Source of the DNA: Paraescarpia echinospica
Taxonomy: Eukaryota > Annelida > Polychaeta > Sabellida > Siboglinidae
Reading direction: 5' to 3'
NCBI GenBank assembly: GCA_020002185.1
Contig: CM034541.1
Span: 28,205,328 to 28,269,327 of the forward strand
Length of the DNA: 64,000 nt
Both the position numbers and the translations under genes were made by a program. Below, piece after piece: positions 60,310-64,000 of this stretch (the stretch's first letter is position 1; every line of letters begins with the position of its first letter). Under the pieces are notes generated by a model. The model searched no databases, was not told the origin of the DNA, and saw nothing but the letters and a program-made list of their open reading frames with translations.

Positions 60310-61190
60310 TCGGGAGACACGATATTTGAGTTACACAGGAGACACGATAGTTGAGTTACACAGTAGACACGATAGCTGAGTTACACACTAGACACGATAG
60401 CTGAGTTACACAGTAGACACAATAGCTGAGTTACACAGGAGACACGATAGTTGAGTTACACAGTAGACACGATAGTTGAGTTACACAGTAGTCACGATAG
60501 TTGAGTTACACATTAGACATGATAGTTGAGTTACACAGTAGACACGATAGTTGAGTTACACAGTAGTCACGATAGTTGAGTTACACATTAGACACGATAG
60601 TTGAGTTACACAGTAGTCACGATAGTTGAGTTACACATTAGACATGATAGTTGAGTTACACAGTAGACACGATAGTTGAGTTACACAGTAGTCACGATAG
60701 TTGAGTTACACATTAGACATGATAGTTGTGTTACACAGTAGACACGATAGTTGAGTTACACAGGAGACACGATAGTTGAGTTACACATTAGATATGATAG
60801 TTGAGTTACACAGGAGACACGATAGTTGAGTTACACATTAGATATGATAGTTGAGTTACACATTAGACATGATAGTTGAGTTACACAGTAGACACAATAG
60901 TTGAGTTACACAGTAGTCACGATAGTTGAGTTACACATTAGACACGATAGTTGAGTTACACAGTAGTCACGATAGTTGAGTTACACATTAGACATGATAG
61001 TTGAGTTACACAGTAGACACGATAGTTGAGTTACACAGTAGTCACGATAGTTGAGTTACACATTAGACATGATAGTTGTGTTACACAGTAGACACGATAG
61101 TTGAGTTACACAGGAGACACGATAGTTGAGTTACACATTAGATATGATAGTTGAGTAACACAGGAGACATGATAGTTGAGTTACACAGTA
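60310..61190. repeat. 25-bp minisatellite (about 35 copies)
   Basis: The unit is gatagttgagttacacagta followed by gacac. Variants (gtcac, cattagacat, caggagac) recur in blocks of three to five units, which points to segmental duplication within the array. It ends about 18 bp from the donor of the exon at 61,208. Confidence 0.93.
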
Positions 61191-61207
61191 GATACAAGAC
61201 AACTGAC

Positions 61208-61286
61208 CCTCGTAGAGCGCTGCGTGAATGAGTTCCTCTGGCTCCATCAACTCCTGACCCTCCTCATCACGGTAGACTGACTTCAA
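61208..61286 (-). CDS. RhoGEF exon: linker, LKSVYRDEEGQ...
   Basis: A 79-bp exon, phase 0 in and 1 out, encoding LKSVYRDEEGQELM, then EPEELIHAALYE and the first base of the next codon. The acceptor is gttgtttcag|TTG and the donor GAGG|gtcagt. The acidic, leucine-containing segment continues the post-PH region. The exon is hemmed in by tandem arrays on both sides: one upstream whose unit copies this exon's own acceptor and first 27 or so bases (61,287-61,685), and one downstream with an unrelated 25-bp unit (60,310-61,190). Confidence 0.85.
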
Positions 61287-61685
61287 CTGAAACAACAACA
61301 ATCTCCTCATCAAGGTACATCGACTTTAACTGAAACAACAACAATCTCCTCGTCACGGTAGACTGACTTCAACTGAAACAACAACAATCTCCTAGTCAAG
61401 GTACATCCACTTCAACTGAAACAACAACAATCTCCTCATCAAGGTAGACTGACTTCAACTGAAACAACAACAATTTCCTCGTCATGATAGACTGACTTCA
61501 ACTGAAACAACAACAATCTCCTCGTCACGGTACACCAACTTCAACTGAAAGAACAACAATCTACTCGTCACGGTAGACTGACTTCAACTGAAACAACAAC
61601 AATCTCCTCGTCACAGTACACCGACTTCAACTAAAACAACAACCTCCTCATCACGGTAGACTGACTTCAACTGAAACAACAAAGG
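61287..61685 (-). repeat. minisatellite (43-bp unit) copying the 3' splice site of the adjacent exon
   Basis: Nine diverged copies lie immediately upstream (in transcript sense) of the exon at 61,208-61,286. Each has the tract gttgttgtttcag, the acceptor AG, and the first 27 or so exon bases (TTGAAGTCAGTCTACCGTGA and on). The AG is kept in every copy. The unit length of 43 is not a multiple of three. Confidence 0.9.
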
Positions 61686-62638
61686 TCGGGACTCACTGTT
61701 ATTAAGATAAGTTATCTTAAATTATTATAAACATCTTCTGAATACAGTGTTTACACCAGCAAGATAAAAGGGTAAAATTACGTACCCAAAAATAATTCTA
61801 GGGTACAGATACGTACCCAAAATAAATCCAGATTTTAAAATGTTGTTTAATATTCTGTGCAATGAAACTCATACTTGATGATGTTTTTAAAGGTGAAGAA
61901 TGAGCCTGTGACAACACGCTTATGCTAGCTATGCTATGATTGGCTAAACGTGGTATTCACTGCGGGATTGAAGCCTTCACCTCAGGATAGAACATGGCAT
62001 ACCGGTATATTGGTAGGCTTAGTGTAAAGAATATAGCATGCTGTCATGGCTGTACATTTTTTGTGATGTTTTCGAGTATTCATTGTTTCTTGGTGAAGAA
62101 AAATAACCCAACAAGATACCATAATACAGTTTACAATTTTCCTGCTGACTGTTACATTTATTAGTCCTACGAAATGATCAGCATAAGCCGGGTGGGATTT
62201 CCGACTCCAAATGCCGGGAAATCACTTCTCCGAGCATCTAGAAATCCAATTTTTTTTGGGGGAGGGCCCCCACGGCAGGCTTAGCCTGCCAGTTCCACAA
62301 TTGACTAACTCCATACCTAAATTATTTTTTCTGGCGGAAACCCTGATGGGGCTACATCATTTAATCTGTTCCGTTCTCTCGATGAGTCATCTGCATCTGT
62401 CGTAATCATCTGCAGTCTTCTCTCACTCTTAATTGTTCATCCCGGCCCTTTGAGAATTCTTAACACTGTCTCCTTCTTCTTTTAATTTTTAACAAAATTT
62501 TCGAGAATACATTTCAATCTTCCACCTATATTAAGACGACATTACAAATTTCCCAGGAACAAAATATTGTCTTTTGTGAGTAACAAAACACAGTTAGATG
62601 TCATCCCTCTCTAGTACAGACAACCACCTGCAACTTAC
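61686..62638. other. intron with a possible repeat fragment
   Basis: The 62,185-62,350 stretch (gggagggcccccacggcagg, cttagcctgcc) is GC-rich with a poly-T run and looks like the end of a dispersed element. A short hairpin ggcaggcttagcctgcc lies at about 62,274-62,290. Confidence 0.45.
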
Positions 62639-62745
62639 ATTGTTGACAGCGCCATCATGGCCGTAGATGTCCAACATCTCCAGGATCACCTTCATCTTCT
62701 CATCACAGCAGTGCTTGATGAAGTTGTCCTTCTGATGCAGTTCAT
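62639..62745 (-). CDS. RhoGEF exon: linker helix ELHQKD...
   Basis: A 107-bp exon, phase 1 in and 0 out, preceded by a pyrimidine-rich acceptor (ctgcttcag) and followed by donor AAT|gtaagt. It encodes DELHQKDNFIKHCCDEKM, then KVILEMLDIYGHDGAVNN. The pattern LHxKDxxIxxxxxEKM is the predicted helical segment that follows the PH domain in GEF-H1-type RhoGEFs. Frame and phase join exactly to the exons on both sides. No catalytic role is expected; it is probably a scaffold or regulatory helix. Confidence 0.88.
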
Positions 62746-62914
62746 CTGAAGCAGAGGAGACAGAGTCAGGGCAAACAGGCTTCACCTTCACAATAGGTTA
62801 AGCATTCAACCACAATTTTAAGCAAAATGTTATACTGCCAGTAAATTTACCAAAATCACTGGAATATAAACCCTCACATGTGATTTGTTGCACTTTGTAC
62901 CTAAAACCTCTCTC

Positions 62915-63414
62915 TCTCACCTGTGAGTTGTCGTAGTTTGACAGCTGTAAACTTTCTCTCTCACCTGTGTGTTTTCGTAGTTTGACAGCTCTAAACCTTC
63001 TCTCTCACCTGTGAGTTGTCATAGTTTGACAGCTCTAAACCTTCTCTCTCACTTGTGAGTTGTCGTAGTTTGACAGCTCTGAACCTTCTCTCTCACCTGT
63101 GAGTTGTCATAGTTTGACAGCTCTAAACCTTTTCTCTCACCTGTGAGTTGTCATAGTTTGACAGCTCTAAACTTTCTCTCTCTCACCTGTGAGTTGTCGT
63201 AGTTTAACAGCCCTAAAACCTCTCTCTCTCATCTGTGAGTTGTTGTAGTTTAACAGCCCTAAAACCTCTCTCTCTCATCTGTGAGTTGTCGTAGTTTAAC
63301 AGCCCTAAAACCTCTTTCCCTCCCCTGTGAGTTGTCGTAGTTTGACAGCCCTAAAACCTCTCTCTCATCTGTGAGTTGTTGCAGTTTAACAGCCCTAAAA
63401 CCTCTCTCTCTCAC
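62915..63414 (-). repeat. minisatellite (42-48 bp unit) copying the 5' splice site of the adjacent exon
   Basis: Eleven tandem copies follow the exon at 63,415-63,492. Each contains the last 30 or so exon bases (ending AACTCACAG), the donor position and the following (GA)n tract. Going away from the exon, the first four copies have the donor GT changed (ATGAG, GGGAG, ATGAG, ATGAG) while the seven more distant copies keep GTGAG. One distal copy reads CACAA|GTGAG. Confidence 0.9.
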
Positions 63415-63492
63415 CTGTGAGTTGTCGTAGTTTGACAGCCCTTGCTTCCTGTAGTTTCCTCTCTTCCTCCCCCTCTGAAGGCATTCCCTCGT
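63415..63492 (-). CDS. RhoGEF exon: charged helical linker after PH
   Basis: A 78-bp exon that continues the frame from the PH exon (phase 1 in, 1 out, so skipping it would keep frame). It encodes about 26 residues: DEGMPSEGEEERKLQEAR, then AVKLRQLT. This is an acidic stretch followed by a basic amphipathic helix, as expected after the PH domain in this family. The acceptor is gttacag|AC and the donor CACAG|gtgagag. Its last 30 or so bases and the donor are repeated eleven times in the following intron (62,915-63,414). Confidence 0.88.
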
Positions 63493-63764
63493 CTGTAACA
63501 CAACTCACTCTCACTAATACCTGCCTAGTGTATGTTTACGCTACTCTTCCTGGACAGTTTGCCTCTCAGGTTAATTGTCCAGGATTAACTGCCCAGGAAT
63601 AACTTCATAGAAAATATTTAGTGATTGAAACACAATAAGAATGTTTTGTCATTAAGTTTTGAACTATTACCTAACTCATGTAAGTTTACAGAAAATATTT
63701 TGTGATTGAAGTACAATAATATGTTTTATGAACACATAAATGGTGCCACTGTCCCACACAATAC

Positions 63765-63954
63765 CTTCTTCGGGACAGGAAGCAATGGCTGCCCGGATCG
63801 TTGCGATCCAGGACTTGCGGTCTTCTGTGGAACGACAAACCAACTCGTACATCTCCGGCTCTGTCTTGCTCTGACAGATCAAGTAGAGCCCCTTACTGTC
63901 TCGGGTATCACCCTTCTCTCGCACGATCAACTTGCTCATCGAAATCACACTCGA
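63765..63954 (-). CDS. RhoGEF (ARHGEF2/18/28/AKAP13 group) exon: C-terminal part of PH domain
   Basis: This is the first exon of the gene visible here. It encodes 63 residues and one extra base. Seen: it opens with SSVISMSKLIVREKG, then GLYLICQS, PEMYEL and RKSWIATI, and closes with SCPEE. This is the last beta strands and C-terminal helix of the PH domain that follows the DH domain in the GEF-H1/AKAP13 RhoGEF group; KLIVRE, the PEMYE stretch, the helix tryptophan and SCPEE are hallmarks of that group. Known role of the family: the DH-PH pair activates RhoA by nucleotide exchange, and the PH domain binds active RhoA and positions the enzyme. The acceptor reads ttttag and the donor is AAG|gtattg; phase is 0 in and 1 out. 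The DH domain and upstream exons lie beyond the right edge. The exact paralogue cannot be fixed from this part. Confidence 0.93.
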
Positions 63955-64000
63955 CTAAAACAGGAAATGGTCAAGATGGTGTGTGACTAGCTACGAGTAG

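Overview
The window reads as a nuclear genomic segment of a marine invertebrate. A lophotrochozoan, possibly a gastropod or other mollusc, is my best guess. It is AT-rich and intron-rich, with decayed non-LTR retrotransposons, a tRNA-derived SINE with a metazoan-type core, MITEs, and a very high load of minisatellites. I cannot name the species. Nothing looks bacterial or viral: there are no operons, rRNAs or CRISPR arrays.

The only gene I can support firmly lies on the minus strand. It covers 63,954 down to 9,812 and enters from beyond the right edge. It is the C-terminal half of a Dbl-family Rho guanine nucleotide exchange factor of the ARHGEF2 (GEF-H1) / ARHGEF18 / ARHGEF28 / AKAP13 group. 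Eleven exons were built by hand from splice sites, reading frame and phase. In transcript order they are: the end of the PH domain (63,765-63,954); a charged linker helix (63,415-63,492); three further linker exons (62,639-62,745; 61,208-61,286; 60,026-60,187, the last carrying the family motif LPKRAETFSGFE); three Ser/Arg-rich exons (58,664-58,791; 57,026-57,091; 51,034-51,270); two coiled-coil exons (22,117-22,246; 12,015-12,131); and a large last exon (9,812-10,822) with the end of the coiled coil and a disordered tail ending EIIYF. Together they encode about 763 residues. The DH domain, the first part of the PH domain and the promoter lie outside. The intron between 51,034 and 22,246 is about 28.8 kb.

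The region 1-9.5 kb lies downstream of this gene. It holds a decayed jockey/CR1-type LINE (about 2.5-3.24 kb, minus), a MITE (about 6.5 kb) and a few CpG-rich open stretches (0.5-0.9, 1.75-2.03, 5.1-5.5, 7.0-7.6 kb). Those stretches may be exons of another gene, but I cannot prove it.

The introns are dominated by more than twenty tandem arrays, together about a quarter of the window. The largest are a 36-bp unit (29.1-32.5 kb), a 21-bp unit (41.9-43.8 kb), a G-rich 23-bp unit (53.8-55.8 kb), a 35-bp unit (16.8-18.8 kb, split by a MITE), a 26-bp unit (14.1-14.9 kb) and a 48-bp unit (47.5-48.3 kb). Very long open frames inside several arrays, up to 788 codons, come from repeat units that lack stops and are not genes.

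The most unusual observation is that three minisatellites have units containing a copy of an exon-intron junction of the neighbouring exon: the 5' splice site of the 63.4 kb exon, and the 3' splice sites of the 61.2 kb and 12.1 kb exons. They create ladders of decoy splice sites beside the real one. Use of a decoy would in each case bring in a stop codon. At the 63.4 kb exon the four decoys nearest the true donor have lost the GT while the seven distal ones keep it.
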